Shown here piece by piece: positions 13,501-25,830 of a stretch of 64,000 nucleotides of DNA. The notes under the pieces were generated by a model. That model made no database searches and had not been told where the DNA came from. It worked only from the letters and a program-made list of their open reading frames with translations. A program made the translations under genes and the position numbers. Source of the DNA: Symsagittifera roscoffensis. Lineage: Eukaryota > Xenacoelomorpha > Acoela > Convolutidae. The stretch is taken from NCBI RefSeq assembly GCF_963678635.1, contig NC_087063.1:142324-206323 (forward strand). The letters are read 5' to 3'. Numbering within the stretch: the first letter of the stretch is position 1; every line of letters starts with the position of its first letter.

Positions 13501-16500
13501 TCTTGGCTTGAAATTGTGTTTTCAACTGAAAGGTGGCAAGTTGATGTTCCTTCTAGTACCACTAATTTCGACGCAAAGTGCAAATCTCACTAATAGTTAT
13601 TCCTTGAGAGGGAAAAGATTCTTGGCACGAAATTGTGTTTTCAATTGAAAGGTGGCAAGTTGATGTTCCTTCTAGTACCACTAATTTCGAAGCAAAGTGC
13701 ATCGCTCACTAATAGGTATTCCTTGAAATGGAAAAGATTATTGGCACGAAATTGTGTTTTCAACTGAAAGGTGGCAAGTTGATGTTCCTTTTAGTACCAC
13801 TAATTTCGAAGCAAAGTGCATCGCTCACCTATAGGTATACCTTGAGAGGGAAAAGATTCTTGGCACGAATTGTGTTTTCAACTGAAAGGTGGCAAGTTGA
13901 TGTTCCTTCTAGTACCACTAAATTCGAAGCAAAGTGCATCGCTCACTTATAGGTATTCCTTGAGAGGGAAAAGATTCTTGGCACGAAATTGTTTTTTCAA
14001 CTGAAAGGTGGCAAGTTGATGTTCCTTCTAGTACCACTAATTTCGAAGCAAAGTGCATCGCTCACTAATGGGTAATCCTTGAGAGGGAAAAGATTCTTGG
14101 CTTGAAATTGTGTTTTCAACTGAAAGATGGCATGTTGATGTTCTTTCTAGTACCACTAATTTCGACGCAAAGTGCAAATCTCACTAATAGTTATTCCTTG
14201 AGAGGGAAAAGATTCTTGGCACGAAATTGTGTTTTCAATTGAAAGGTGGCAAGATGATGTTCCTTCTAGTACCACTAATTTCGAAGCAAAGTGCATCGCT
14301 CACTAATAGGTATTCCTTGAGAGGGAAAAGATTCTTGGCACGAAATTGTTTTTTCAATTGAAAGGTGGCAAGTTGATGTTCCTTCTAGTACCACTAATTT
14401 CGAAGCAAAGTGCATCGCTCACTAATAGGTATTCCTTGAGAGGGAAAAGATATTTGGCACGAAATTGTGTTTTCAACTGAAATGTGGCAAGTTGATGTTC
14501 CTTCTAGTACCACTAATTTCGAAGCAAAGTGCATCGCTCACTAATAGGTATTCCTTGAGAGGGAAAAGATTCTTGGCTCGAAATTGTTTTTTCAACTGAA
14601 AGGTGGCAAGTTGATGTTCCTTCTAGTACCACTAATTTCGAAGCAAAGTGCATCGCTCACTAATGGGTAATCCTTGAGAGGGAAAAGGTTCTTGGCTTGA
14701 AATTGTGTTTTCAACTGAAAGGTGGCAAATTGATGTTCCTTCTAGTACCACTAATTTTGAAGCAAAGTGCATCGCTCACTAATAGGTATTCCTTGAGAGG
14801 GAAAAGATTCTTGGCTCGAAATTGGCTTTTCAACTGAAAGGTGGCAAGTTGATGTTCCTTCTAATACCGCTAATTTCGAAGCAAAGTGCATCGCTCACTA
14901 ATAGGTATTCCTTGAGAGGGAAAAGATTCTTGGCACGAAATTGTGTTTTCAACAGAAAGGTGGCAAGTTGATGTTTATTCTAGTACCACTAATTTTGAAG
15001 CAAAGTGCATCGCACACTAATAGGTATTCCTTGAGAGGGAAAAGATTCTTGGCACGAAATTGTTTTCAACTGAAAGGTGGCAAGTTGATGTTCCTATTAG
15101 TACCACTAATTTCGAAGCAAAGTGCATCGCTCACTTATAGGTATTCCTTGAGAGGGAAAAGATTCTTGGCACGAAATTGTTTTTTCAACTGAAAGGTGGC
15201 AACTTGATGTTCCTTTTAGTACCACTAATTTCGAAGCAAAGTGCATCGCTCACTTATAGGTATTCCTTGAGAGGGAAAAGATTCTTGGCACGAAATTGTG
15301 TTTTCAACTGAAAGGTGGCAAGTTGATATTCCTTTTAGTACCACTAATTTCGAAGCAAAGTGCATCGCTCAGTAACAAGTACTCCTTGAGAGGGAAAAGA
15401 TATTTGGCACAAAATTGTGTTTTCAACTGAAATGTGGCAAGTTGATGGTCCTTCTAGTACCACTAATTTCGAAGCAAAGTGCATCGCTCACTAATAGGTT
15501 TTCCTTGAGAGGGAAATGATTCTTGGCTCGAAATTGGGTTTTCAACTGAAAGGTGGCAAGTTGATGTTCCTTCTAATACCACTAATTTCGAAGCAAAGTG
15601 CATCGCTCACTAATAGGTATTCCTTGAGAGGGAAAAGATTCTTGGCACGAAATTGTGTTTTCAACTGAAAGGTGGCAAGTTGATGTTTATTCTAGTACCA
15701 CTAATTTTGAAGCAAAGTGCATCGCTCACTAATAGGTATTCCTTGAGAGGGAAAAGATTCTTGGCACGAAATTGTGTTTTCAACTGAAAGGTGGCAAGTT
15801 GATGTTCCTATTAGTACCACTAATTTCGAAGCAAAGTGCATCGCTCACTTATAGGTATTCCTTGAGAGGGAAAAGATTCTTGGCACGAAATTGTTTTTTC
15901 AACTGAAAGGTGGCAAGTTGATGTTCCTTCTAGTACCACTAATTTCGAAGCAAAGTGCATCGCTCACTAATGGGTATTCCTTGAGTGGGAAAAGATTCTT
16001 GGCACGAAATTGTGTTGTCAACTGAAAGGTGGCAAATTGATGTTCCTTCTAGTACCACTAATTTCGAAGCAAAGTGCATCGCTCACTTATAGGTATTCTT
16101 GGAGAGGGAAAAGATTCTTGGCACGAAATTGTGTTTTCAACTGAAAGGTGGCAAGTTGATGTTCCTTCTAGTACCACTAATTTCGAAGCAAAGTGCAGCG
16201 CTCACTTATAGGTATTCCTTGAGAGGGAAAAGATTCTTGGCACGAAATTGTTTTTTCAACTGAAAGGTGGCAAGTTGATGTTCCTTCTAGTACCACTAAT
16301 TTCGAAGCAAAGTGCATCGCTCACTAATGGGTAATCCTTGAGAGGGAAAAGATTCTTTGCTTGAAATTGTGTTTTCAACTGAAAGGTGGCAAGTTGATGT
16401 TCCTTCTAGTATCACTAATTTCGAAGCAAAGTGCAACCCTCACTAATAGGTATTTTTTGAGAGGGAAAAGATTCTTGGCACAAAATTGTGTTTTCAGCTG

Positions 16501-18782
16501 AAAGGTGGCAAGTTGATGTTCCTTCTAGTACCACTAATTTCGAAGCAAAGTGCATCGCTCACTAATAGGTATTCCTTGAGAGGGAAAACATTCTTGGCAC
16601 GAAATTGTGTTTTCAACTGAAAGGTGGCAAGTTGATGTTCCTTCTAGTACCACTAATTTCGAAGCAAAGTGCATCGCTCACTAATAGGTATTCCTTGAGA
16701 GGGAAAAGATTCTTGGCACGAAATTGTGTTTTCAACTGAAAGATGGCAAGTTGATGTTCCTTCTAGTACCACTAATTTCGAAGCAAAGTGCATCGCTCAC
16801 TAATAGGTATTCCTTGAGAGGGAAAATATTCTTGGCTCGAAATTGGGTTTTCAACTGAAAGGTGGCAAGTTGATTTTCCTTCTAGTACCACTAATTTCGA
16901 AGCAAAGTGCATCGCTCACTAATAGGTATTCCTTGCGAGGGAAAAGATTCTTGGCACGGAATTGTGTTTTCAACTGAAAGGTGGCAAGTTGATGTTCCTT
17001 CTAGTACCACTAATTTTGAAGCAAAGTGCATCGCTCACTAATAGGTATTCCTTGAGAGGGAAAAGATTCTTGGCACGAAATTGTGTTTTCAACTGAAAGG
17101 TGGCAAGTTGATGTTCCTTCTAGTACCACTAATTTCGAAGCAAAGTGCATCGCTCACTATTAGGTAATCCTTGAGAGGGAAAAGATTCTTGGCACGAAAT
17201 TGTGTTTTCAACTGAAAGGTGGCAAGTTGATGTTCCTTCTAGTACCACTAATTTCGAAGCAAAGTGCATCGCTCACTAATAGGTATTCCTTGAGAGGGAA
17301 AAGATTCTTGGCACGAAATTGTGTTTTCAACTGAAAGGTGGCAAGTTGATGTTCCTTCTAGTACCACTAATTTCGAAGCAAAGTGCATCGCTCACTATTA
17401 GGTATTCCTTGAGAGGGAAAAGATTCTTGGCACGAAATTGTGTTTTCAGCTGAAAGGTGGCAAGTTGATGTTCCTTCTAGTACCACTAATTTCGGAGCAA
17501 AGTGCATCGCTCACTAATAGGTATTCCTTGAGAGGGAAAAGATTCTTGGCACGAAATTGTGTTTTCAACTGAAAGGTCGCAAGTTGATGTTCCTTCTAGT
17601 ACCACTAATTTCGAAGGAAAGTGCATCGCTCACTAATAGGTATTCCTTGAGAGGGAAAAGATTCTTGGCACGAAAATGTGTTTTCAACTGAAAGGTGGCA
17701 AGTTGATGTTCCTTCTAGTACCACTAATTTCGAAGCAAAGTGCATCGCTCACTATTAGGTATTCCTTGAGAGGGAAAAGATTCTTGGCACGAAATTGTGT
17801 TTTCAACTGAAAGGTGGCAAGTTGATGTTCCTTCTAGTACCACTAATTTCGAAGCAAAGTGCATCGCTCACTATTAGGTATTCCTTGAGAGGTAAAAGAT
17901 TCTTGGCACGAAATTGTGTTTTCAACTGAAAGGTGGCAAGTTGATGTTCCTTCTAGTACCACTAATTTCGAAGCAAAGTGCATCGCTCACTAATAGGTAT
18001 TCCTTGAGAGGGAAAATATTCTTGGCACGAAATTGTGTTTTCAACTGAAAGGTGGCAAGTTGATGTTCCTTCTAGTACCACTAATTTCGAAGCAAAGTGC
18101 ATCGCTCACTAATAGGTATTCCTTGAGAGGGAAGATGTGGAAAAGAAAGGAACACTTTACTTTTTCAATATGAATGTGATGTCCAGTGAAAAATTGAAGC
18201 AATTTTCAGGGCAGTTGGAGCGCTGAAGGACTGGTTCTCCGAAACTGGGTTGTTCTAAACATGTCCAATTTGGCCGCAAAACAATTTCTCATCTTCAGGC
18301 AGACCTGCTGGCGATGTCGTAAGCTCAGCTGAACGGCAGCTTCTTTAAATTCAATTTCATCTCTTTTTTGCTTATTGAAAAACTTCTGTCTGCTATAAGA
18401 AAGATCTTTTAAGACAAACTTGTTTCGTTGCTTTTTGCCATGATTTATCACTATGAATATTAGTAGAGAAAGTATAGAAGTATAGAAAATACATCTCCTC
18501 ACAACCCAAATTCCACTTTCAATTTATAATTTATTCCATAGCTTTCGTTCTTTTTATCTTGGAAGTTTTTTTATAATTTCTTAAGAGTACAAGGTAGGTT
18601 TGCCATCTTCAAATAGCAGAAAGTCAATTGTAGTATTCATTGAATGAAACAAAACAAACTTTGCTTTATTTGGAGCAGACAGTTTCGCTGTTCGGAAAAA
18701 GAAAGGAACGAATAATTGAAGAGGGATGTGATTGGCGGAGAGTGTTTGTTAGGGAGACCTGATGAGGATATGTGGCTGTCTG

Positions 18783-18806
18783 TGATGTGATGTGATGTGA
18801 TGTGAG
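18783..18806. repeat. Pentanucleotide microsatellite (GTGAT)n
   Basis: About four and a half perfect tandem copies of a 5-base unit, GTGAT/TGATG, lie in otherwise unique sequence. It is a simple repeat with no associated gene. Confidence 0.8.
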
Positions 18807-20835
18807 TGGGTTGTGTGACTTGTGATTTTGGGTAATAAAAAGAGAGATGGATGGATTTAAAAGATGGAGTTGTGGGGAGCCAGTTAAAAGTGCAGAATTG
18901 TTTGGCGATTAACTTCATTGCGCCTGCTCCATTCTTCTCCTTCTTCTCCTTCTTCTGCTTCTCAGTGTAGCAAATCAGCTTCGGTGGCCTCTCATTATTA
19001 TTATTATTCTTATTACTAGTCGCCCTCTTTCAATCGGCTGCCGCAGTAGATGTGAAGCACCATTGATAGTTACAAACGCCACCTCCACTCATTTCAATCC
19101 ACTTTCACTCATTATCCTCCAGCAGAAAATAAATAAATTATTCGGTCACAATTATATTAAACAACAGTAAACTCAATTTTTATCCTCATTTCTAAATTAT
19201 CCTCGTTGCCACTCAAACTAAAATATTACACAGGTAAGATTCACAAACCTGCACTGAAATGACATCTTTTCTCTCGTGTAAATGGGCGTTGAGCTTATAT
19301 TTCACTGTCGTCTTTTTTTCCGGGTCTTAACTGTCCCGCTAGAACTAAGCAGGTTCCGGATCGGAACTGAAAAAATTAAAGTTAAACTCTGGACAAACAC
19401 AAAAAATCTATTGGTTTTCTGCAACACTTGAAATAACTATTGCTTCTCATATCAGATTCCTCTGCAGTTGTCCAAATTATGCAATCATCTGGTTTGGTAC
19501 TTTACTCCCGACTATGAAACATGTGTAAGGAAAGAAGGCAACATCTACAGTCTTCAGATATGAACTCTGGGCCTCTCGGGGTCTAGCCGTTGTTTTATTT
19601 TATCACGTCCTTTTTTCACAGGTGTTTCACAGTAGCAATTTTTTGCTATTCTACCCTAAAATGAAAGTTTTACTTTATAATCTTATAATCATCCAATGCG
19701 CGTAATATAATTTTTTTTAGTTTTGCCATCAGCCATGTGTATTACTTTCTCAGCATATAGTTAACCCATTTATGGTCCCCTTATCATTTCGAGAAAACTA
19801 AAAACGTATCGAAAAAGACACAGCTGAATCAAAAAGTCTTAACTTTATTCCTCACTTGTCGGGCCCGAAGGTTAGAAAGTAAATTTAACATGTTTGTAGT
19901 TTCTTAGCTGTAGGAAGAGAAAAGGAGAGTAAAGAAAAATTGCAAAAAAATTGGTTTCAGAGTCTATCTCCTAGTCCACGCAAATCTTCCAAATACTCCA
20001 AATTTGAAGAAAAAAAAAACAGCTGAAAACAGAAAAAAAAACTGGTAGACAACTGGTTTACTTCACTGAAAGCTTCTTAAACAAATAGGCACAAAAAAGT
20101 GAATTTTAATCATTTCCTTTTTTCTCGATTTATCATTGTTTTCAGTTTCCAAAATAATGAAGCGGCGTCTGGATCGCAGTTGAAAAACTGAAAAAAATAA
20201 TAATTAAAAAGTTTTGGTTTTGCTGAAAACATCAGTTGGCTTTATTATCAGATTCTCTGCGGTTACCATACTAACATACAAGAGGAGTGTTGATCTTTTG
20301 CCTACAGTGGAACATGTTCATTGCATCATCGTCTCAGTATTGAGACATACAAATTGGAGCCCTCGAGAGTCATTCCGGATTCTTGTATGTCATCGATTTG
20401 AAAACCAATTTGAAAACTTTCGGGGAATTCATTCGGGTTGACAATTAGGAAATTTTTCAAACCCAAAATTGAATATGGTTTAGAGTCTAAAGTGGCATTA
20501 GCGGCTTTGGTGCCTGTCAAAAATGGATGTCGTAAACTATACGCAAAAAATGCGGTTTTTTATCCTCGTTACAGACAAGAAAATCATTCAAAATTAGCTT
20601 TGAGACCCATTTGGTTTTGCAAATTATCGGTTTAATTGAACCTAAGTTGGCATGCTAGGGTAGTCGGTTTTTAGCGGATTCCAGTAAAAAAGTTCAATTC
20701 TCATGTAACTGTAATCAATTTCAAAGAAAGTAACTCGACACGTTTTAATTTCCAATGTTAGAAACATTTAAGTTGTGCAATTTTTGTTCCCACTTTTGAA
20801 AATAGTATTTTCCAGCAACTTGCAATCGTCGTGAT

Positions 20836-21050
20836 AATCAGGTACCACAAATAATCATTGGAATGGTTGGGTGATATATCATATTAAAGCCTTTTTATAT
20901 ACTAATAGTCGCAGGTTATAAGTAAACATGTCAAAATTTTTCATTCAAGCCCAAAAAATCAATTCTGATTATTTGTAGCTATAATTTTCAAAGTTTTCTA
21001 GCGTCTTCATGGAATGAAAACTACATAAGTTCAAAAGATTTCGGCAAAAA
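20836..21050 (+). repeat. Dispersed repeat family, copy 1
   Basis: The segment starting GGTACCACAAATAATCATTG and running into GTGATATATCATATTAAAGC is related to stretches near 35051, 35250 and 62560. All four share a CCACAAA..ATCATCGGA core followed by ATATATCATATTAAAG and a tract resembling TTTCAGTCGTAATTCGAA. The copies are diverged and their ends are not sharp. I cannot assign a transposon class. Confidence 0.5.
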
Positions 21051-21300
21051 AAACATCACAAAACCTACTTTTAAAAACACAAAGAGACTAACTTACTAGA
21101 GCATTTAAACATGGATGACAACTGGAATCTCTTAATCGAAAGCATAGCAGATTTTTTTGACAAAAACATTCAAAAAAATCCGAAAAAAAATTGTTCAATT
21201 TGAAAAAAACTGGGCCAATAATTTGGTTACAAATACTTCCGCTTCCACAAGATCCGTCCATAGAAAATAAACTAGCTCTAGCAAAAGTAAATTAGCAATT

Positions 21301-21500
21301 NNNNNNNNNNNNNNNNNNNNNNNNNNNNNNNNNNNNNNNNNNNNNNNNNNNNNNNNNNNNNNNNNNNNNNNNNNNNNNNNNNNNNNNNNNNNNNNNNNNN
21401 NNNNNNNNNNNNNNNNNNNNNNNNNNNNNNNNNNNNNNNNNNNNNNNNNNNNNNNNNNNNNNNNNNNNNNNNNNNNNNNNNNNNNNNNNNNNNNNNNNNN
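21301..21500. other. Assembly gap of 200 N
   Basis: Exactly 200 undetermined bases. The round length suggests a scaffolding placeholder, so the true distance is unknown. It lies about 40 bp before the start of a dispersed element at 21540, so repeat collapse is a plausible cause. Confidence 0.99.
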
Positions 21501-21539
21501 GTTAGTATTATTTATTCTCTCTTCTCGCGCTCATGCTTT

Positions 21540-22070
21540 TTGTTCCGACTGCTTTTTGTTCCGATACGAAAGTAACGGAATATTTGTGCTCGGGATGGTT
21601 TTTTTTTTCTTCAGACAAATTTCGACTTTTTAACTAACCGTTTTTGACGGAATTTTTTTGTATCATTCGAAAAGTATTGTTGTCTTGAGCTTAAATTTGA
21701 AAAGATATTTTACCTGTGATCATTTTTCGTTACAGTTATGGGGGATTTAAAGATTGCCATTTTGGCTAATTTGGGACAATTAACGCGCGATATATTTCGC
21801 GCTATTAACGCGTAAGCGGAGATTTAATCCGTCTTAGAAATCGTTCCAAATTAGTTGATAGAAGCTTTTTTGTCATAAATAGTTTGATACAATGAGCAAA
21901 ATCTATTCTTTTGTACTTTATATGGCTTGTGGGGGATGAATTCAAATTTTAGAAAAAAAAATTTCTTTTTATTTTATTACATTTAATTTTTTCAAGTTAC
22001 TACTGCTCCATAAAACCTTAAAAGGCAGTCGGAACATTCAAGGCTTCGCCCTGATACGAGCAGTCTTGTT
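21540..22070 (+). mobile_element. Helentron-like non-autonomous element, copy A
   Basis: This ~530-bp unit recurs at 52062-52602 and 62007-62544. It opens with TTGTTCCGACT and CGATACGAAAGTAACGGAAT, holds a GCGCGATATATTTCGCGC palindrome in the middle, and ends with an inverted copy of its start (AGTCGGAAC, 22027-22035). That is followed by a short hairpin (AAGGCTTCGCCCT, about 22039-22053) and GAGCAGTCTTGTT. An inner inverted repeat offset from the 3' end plus a terminal hairpin is the layout described for Helentron-derived elements. No TIR-flanking target duplication is obvious. In this copy the opening GTTCCGA motif is partly duplicated. It encodes no protein. The class is inferred; the repeat itself is certain. 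Confidence 0.7.
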
Positions 22071-23190
22071 TGCTAATTTGGGCTAGAAATTGCAAAAACA
22101 TACTTTTTCTCGGCAATGCAGATTTTTCGTAAATTGGAAGGGCAATAACACTACAAATATTATTCGATTCTATCTGTTGTTCATTTGTGGTACCCTCTTT
22201 TGCGTGAAAACAAGTTGAAGCCGATTATAAAAATCAAACGCATCCGAATACGAAGTTCCACTCTAAGTTCAACAGTCGGTGCAAAACTTTGTGTTTTTGT
22301 GTTTCTTGTTCAAGAGCGCACAAATCGGCATTTTGCAAAAACTATCAGCATTTTTTGACGCCTCAAGATAAAAAAAATCTGAACATGCTCAGTGAAATGA
22401 TTTCTTCGTGCTTTTTTCGTAAAATGGCACATGCGCCCTTGTATGTGGCTATTTTGGCAATTTGGTTGCATGTAGATAGTTTTCATGCAAGTTTATACAT
22501 AATGGCAGTTGAAGATTGTTGAAAGAACACAAGGACGCGTTTCCATGTCACTGTCAGCCAGCTAGTGGATTTGTGCGGCCGCAGCTATTGCTTGATAAAA
22601 GTGCCAGTGGCTGGTAAGAAGACGAAGGCTACAAATAAATAAATACCCGGATTAGCCTCTTACACTTTTCTACCCTGTCAATCTGGGATGAATTAGTTGT
22701 GCAGTGGAAACTGGAAGCAAACTTAATCCACAGCTCAATTCCAAACAATTTCTGCTCATTTTTCAGGGAAGAGAACGCCTAATGCACACAACACAACACA
22801 ACACAACACAGACTGTCTCTCATGTTAAGCTGCACTCAATAACTTCTAAACTACCAGAAGTGTATGTGTGTGTTCTTAAACTAAAAATGAATGAAATATA
22901 ACAGAATTTAAGTACTTGAACTATTTGAAAAACTGAAATGGTCCGATTGATCATGTGAGTTAATTGACTGCGCGTTGCCATTCCAATGTTGTTGTCGCAA
23001 CGAAAAAAAGCTGGTTACACGAAACTCAGCCCGCCTCACTATGTTATAAGAATACACATTGACCTCGAGACTCAAACCATGCGACGCTTCATTGTAATTT
23101 TTTCGAGGGCAGTTTTTGTTGTGTTAACTTTAGAAACTTGCGAAGCCTTAAATGAAGTTTTGAAGTTTTCATTCGGCTGAATGGATAGTT
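22071..23190. other. AT-rich unique region, no gene recognised
   Basis: No exon or element ends are convincing. A 77-codon open frame at 22289-22522 does not begin with ATG and has no recognisable family. A short ACACA microsatellite lies at about 22790-22812. Confidence 0.5.
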
Positions 23191-23213
23191 GATGAGTGAG
23201 CAAGGGTGATTGG

Positions 23214-23292
23214 GAGAGAGGAGAGAGAGGAGAGAGAGAGAGAGAGGAGAGAGAGAGAAAGAGAGAGAGAGAGAGAAAGAGAGAGAGAGGGG
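23214..23292 (+). repeat. GA-rich tract (GAGAG repeats)
   Basis: About 80 bp of nearly pure purine made of GAGAG repeats with a few AAAG and GGAG interruptions. It ends two bases before a TATA-like box. In arthropods and other animals such tracts can bind GAGA-type factors. Overlapping open frames here are low-complexity products of the repeat and not genes. Confidence 0.9.
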
Positions 23293-23293
23293 G

Positions 23294-23330
23294 TATAAAA
23301 GACAATAAAGAGCCGGCCACTTTTCCATCT
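23294..23330 (+). promoter_or_regulatory. Candidate core promoter with TATA box
   Basis: TATAAAAG at 23294-23301 sits directly after the GA tract. It is followed about 25-30 bases later by TTCCATCTTGCCTCTTC, a plausible start region, and then by sequence that is clearly less AT-rich than its surroundings (about 23330-23480). The combination of GA tract, TATA box and a composition change suggests a polymerase II promoter on the + strand. No coding exon can be tied to it. It lies 21.6 kb upstream of the transporter gene and might serve it or an unseen gene. Function is inferred. Confidence 0.4.
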
Positions 23331-24460
23331 TGCCTCTTCATCCGGAGAGATGTGATTGGTCTCTCGGGAGACACTCGGCCGCCTCTAGAGCCCCCCACCC
23401 CCCTTCTCCACCATCCCCTTCACCCCCGTGCCCTACCCCACGTACACTCCCCCCAAAAGAGTCACGCAATGCAATCACTGCACTGAGAGGCTCTTTCAAT
23501 ACAATATACTGTGCACATGTTGAGGGAGTGAAGAGAAAGAGAGCTAGAAAGAAGAGAAGAGAAGAGAAGAGCGGAGTCTGTTTGTATCCCATCCTATCTT
23601 GGAATGCCATGCCTTCCATTGTCTCCCTATTAGACAGACACCTTCACCATAATCTCACTTTTTCCTCTTCTCATTTTCATCAAAAAAAAGTATATTCCAA
23701 ACAAACTTACAATATACTCCCTGCTTCACTAAAAAAGCTAGTCATACAATTTCACACCTGTGAAACTTGCAGAAAAATGTCTGAAATTGTGTGTCTAGCT
23801 TTTTGGCGTTTTTTCTTTTTCTGACAAAAAGTACTATTTTGGCCATTTTGAAAAACTGATCTTGACGCTCGAATCTGATTGGTTGAAACTAATATCAGCA
23901 ACAAAAATCATCAACAACATCCCGGAAGCTCAATCAACAATTGAATAATTTGGGCTTTACAACAGAAAAGACCCTTTTTTCGTTTTATGAAATTGTGTAA
24001 CTAGCATTTTCTGCTTATGTGAAAACTAATAAACTTTTTGAGCTTTGTGTTAAATTTTGAACAGATTATCGAAAAAAAATTTCTGAGAAAACCAACAGAT
24101 TAAGTGGCAAAAATTCAAAGCAAAAGTCCCCATGAAAATTACTTTTCTAGTTTCACAAATAATTGTCAAATTTTGTAACTTTTTGTGTACGGCTAAAAAG
24201 CTTCTTTTTAAAAAGTTTGAGTGTTTGTAAACTGCGAGCTGTTGTTTTTGCTAGACCTTGAATTTATCTTAATAGATAAAACAAAAAAAGAACTCTGACT
24301 TCACACTTGGACTCCTGATTTTTGATAATTATGTTTGGAAAACACTGTGCTTGGGCTATGTTATAGACAAGAAATTTCAACTTTTAAATTTTGATACAAA
24401 AAAAAATCTTAACAAAAATACTTTTTTACAAAAACAATTTTATACAAAAAAAATATTCTG
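23331..24460. other. GC-richer patch then AT-rich unique DNA
   Basis: From 23331 to about 23480 the sequence is C-rich, with runs such as CCCCCCACCCCCC. A purine-rich patch with GAAGAGAAGAGAAGAG follows near 23550-23575. Several overlapping frames are open in both strands here, as expected from low-complexity sequence, and none resembles a known protein. Beyond 23800 the DNA is AT-rich with no visible feature. Confidence 0.4.
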
Positions 24461-24868
24461 CGACGGTAACTTCCCAAATGAAAACTTTTCCCAAATGGCA
24501 TAAATTTTAAGCTTTCAATGTAATTTAAACGTTTTCTATCAATTCTAATTCTAACATTTTTTCAGTAACGAAACCATGTGAACAAGATTTGGAAATAATT
24601 TACGCAACAAATTTGTCAAAAAAATGACCACAAGAAGCTTAATAATAACCGCAAGCTTCTGCTTTTTGCTTTTGATAAAAAATTCTACAACTTTTTTAAG
24701 ATAAAATGTCAATCAGCATTTGAATTGACATTTTGAATTATTTTCTCACATTGTTTACGAAAAAATTGATCTCGATTTTTTCAAAGCAACTGTTGCATGA
24801 AACTTATGCCATTTGGGAAATTTTTCATTCATTATGCCATTTGGGAATTATACCATTTGAGACGTAAT
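24461..24868. mobile_element. MITE-like inverted-repeat element, copy 1
   Basis: The ends are imperfect inverted copies built from CCCAAATGGCATAA on the left and TTATGCCATTTGGGAATTA on the right. The right terminus reads CCATTTGAGACGTAATC. The hexamer TGCGAC occurs just outside both ends and could be a target duplication, but this is uncertain. The element is non-coding. It is the founder-like copy because no spacer precedes it. Confidence 0.6.
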
Positions 24869-25830
24869 CTTTTGCGACTACGTAAAAGAGCTAACTTTTT
24901 TCCCAAATTTGGATTTTTTTTTTGATAAAATGCTAGTCTCATCATTTTCATAGTTTCAGTTTGTATGACTAGCAATTTCTATGGATAAAAATGTCATAAT
25001 TTTTCGATACTTTTTTCTGATAATCGATTTGAATAGCATTAGAATTAAAATATCAGCAGCTTTGAACAACCTCAGTAATTGCTAAAGAGTTTTTCGTTGA
25101 TTGTATTAAATTGTATAACTAGCGTTCTTCCATTTGCTTCGTTTAAGAAACTGTAAGACTAGCATTTTTTGTGTGAAGTCAACCTTGGCTGTCAACAGTC
25201 AAGTAGTCAATTTTTGATCATTTTTGAAACCTTAATATCCAGCTACTTTTTCACATAGGATGGGCCATTTTTCCTTAGAAGCAGAGTTTATCGTCCATAT
25301 GCTTTTCATTTGTTAGCAAAAAAGCTTCCATATTGAAAACTAGTAGCAGAGAATGTTTGGATCGAAAAAACTCAAGAAATAGAAATCAAAATAAAGTCGA
25401 AGTCAAAAAATAAAAGAAAAAGAAATAAAAGCTTTTAAAAAAAGCATCCTTTTTTTCTGAATTTCTGGCTATATGTTTTATTTAAAATGATTGATTTGTT
25501 GAAAAGAAACAAACGAAAGAATGAGATTTAAAAACAGACAAACTATTGTTGAAAGTAAAGTCGAATTTAATTAAGAGGTTCCTCTAAATTAGTCTGAAAA
25601 CAGAAAATATTCTGACCAATTTTTCTCAACACCGAGATCATTTTTCCGGATTTTTTATTTCAAGAATTGACCAAAAAGATTTTAATGCTATACCACTGTT
25701 AATCGTTTATATGATAGTACAAGTTTTTCTCTAGGTAGTCAAAATTGACCGAAAAAAAACAGACCCGAATCCAAAGTTTCTTCCTCTCTTCGAGTCGTTG
25801 GAACAATAAATAGAAGTTAAGGCTAGCTTA

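Larger units (their letters stand above)
1..18132. repeat. 119-bp satellite array, about 152 monomers
   Basis: One monomer of about 119 bp repeats head to tail from the first base to about 18132, where it stops mid-monomer against unique sequence. Recognisable monomer parts include CTAGTACCACTAATTTCGAA, GTGCATCGCTCACTAATAGG and GGTGGCAAGTTGATGTTCC. Copies differ by scattered substitutions and 1-3 base indels. Because 119 is not a multiple of 3, the reading frame shifts every monomer. The short open frames of 60-100 codons in this stretch recur with the repeat period and end at monomer-borne stops, so I treat them as chance frames and not as genes. The array is cut by the window edge, so its true length is unknown. 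Confidence 0.97.
18133..21300. other. AT-rich unique region, no gene recognised
   Basis: After the satellite the sequence is AT-rich with many A and T runs. A 98-codon open frame on the - strand (18206-18502) has a hydrophobic start and a basic body but matches no family I know. Short low-complexity tracts occur: a GTGAT pentamer repeat near 18783-18803, CTT/TTCTCC triplets near 18930-18960 and an ATT run near 18995-19010. I see no exon with convincing splice sites, tRNA or transposon ends here, apart from the start of a dispersed repeat near 20836. Confidence 0.5.

Noticed and set aside
3934-15192. Many 60-98 codon open frames in the 119-bp satellite on both strands
   Set aside because: They recur with the repeat period, shift frame every monomer and end at stops carried by the monomer. 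There is no sign of selection for protein.
1-18132. CRISPR-like array
   Set aside because: Units are contiguous 119-bp repeats with no unique spacers, in a eukaryotic genome; the same holds for the 69-bp array.
19340-20290. Possible direct repeat of about 130 bp (19350 and 20165)
   Set aside because: Some shared words (GGATCG, TCAGATTC, TCTGC) but too diverged and AT-rich to assert by eye.
23196-23824. Arg/Glu-rich and Pro-rich frames near 23.2-23.8 kb
   Set aside because: They arise from the GA tract and C-rich patch and are open in several phases at once.
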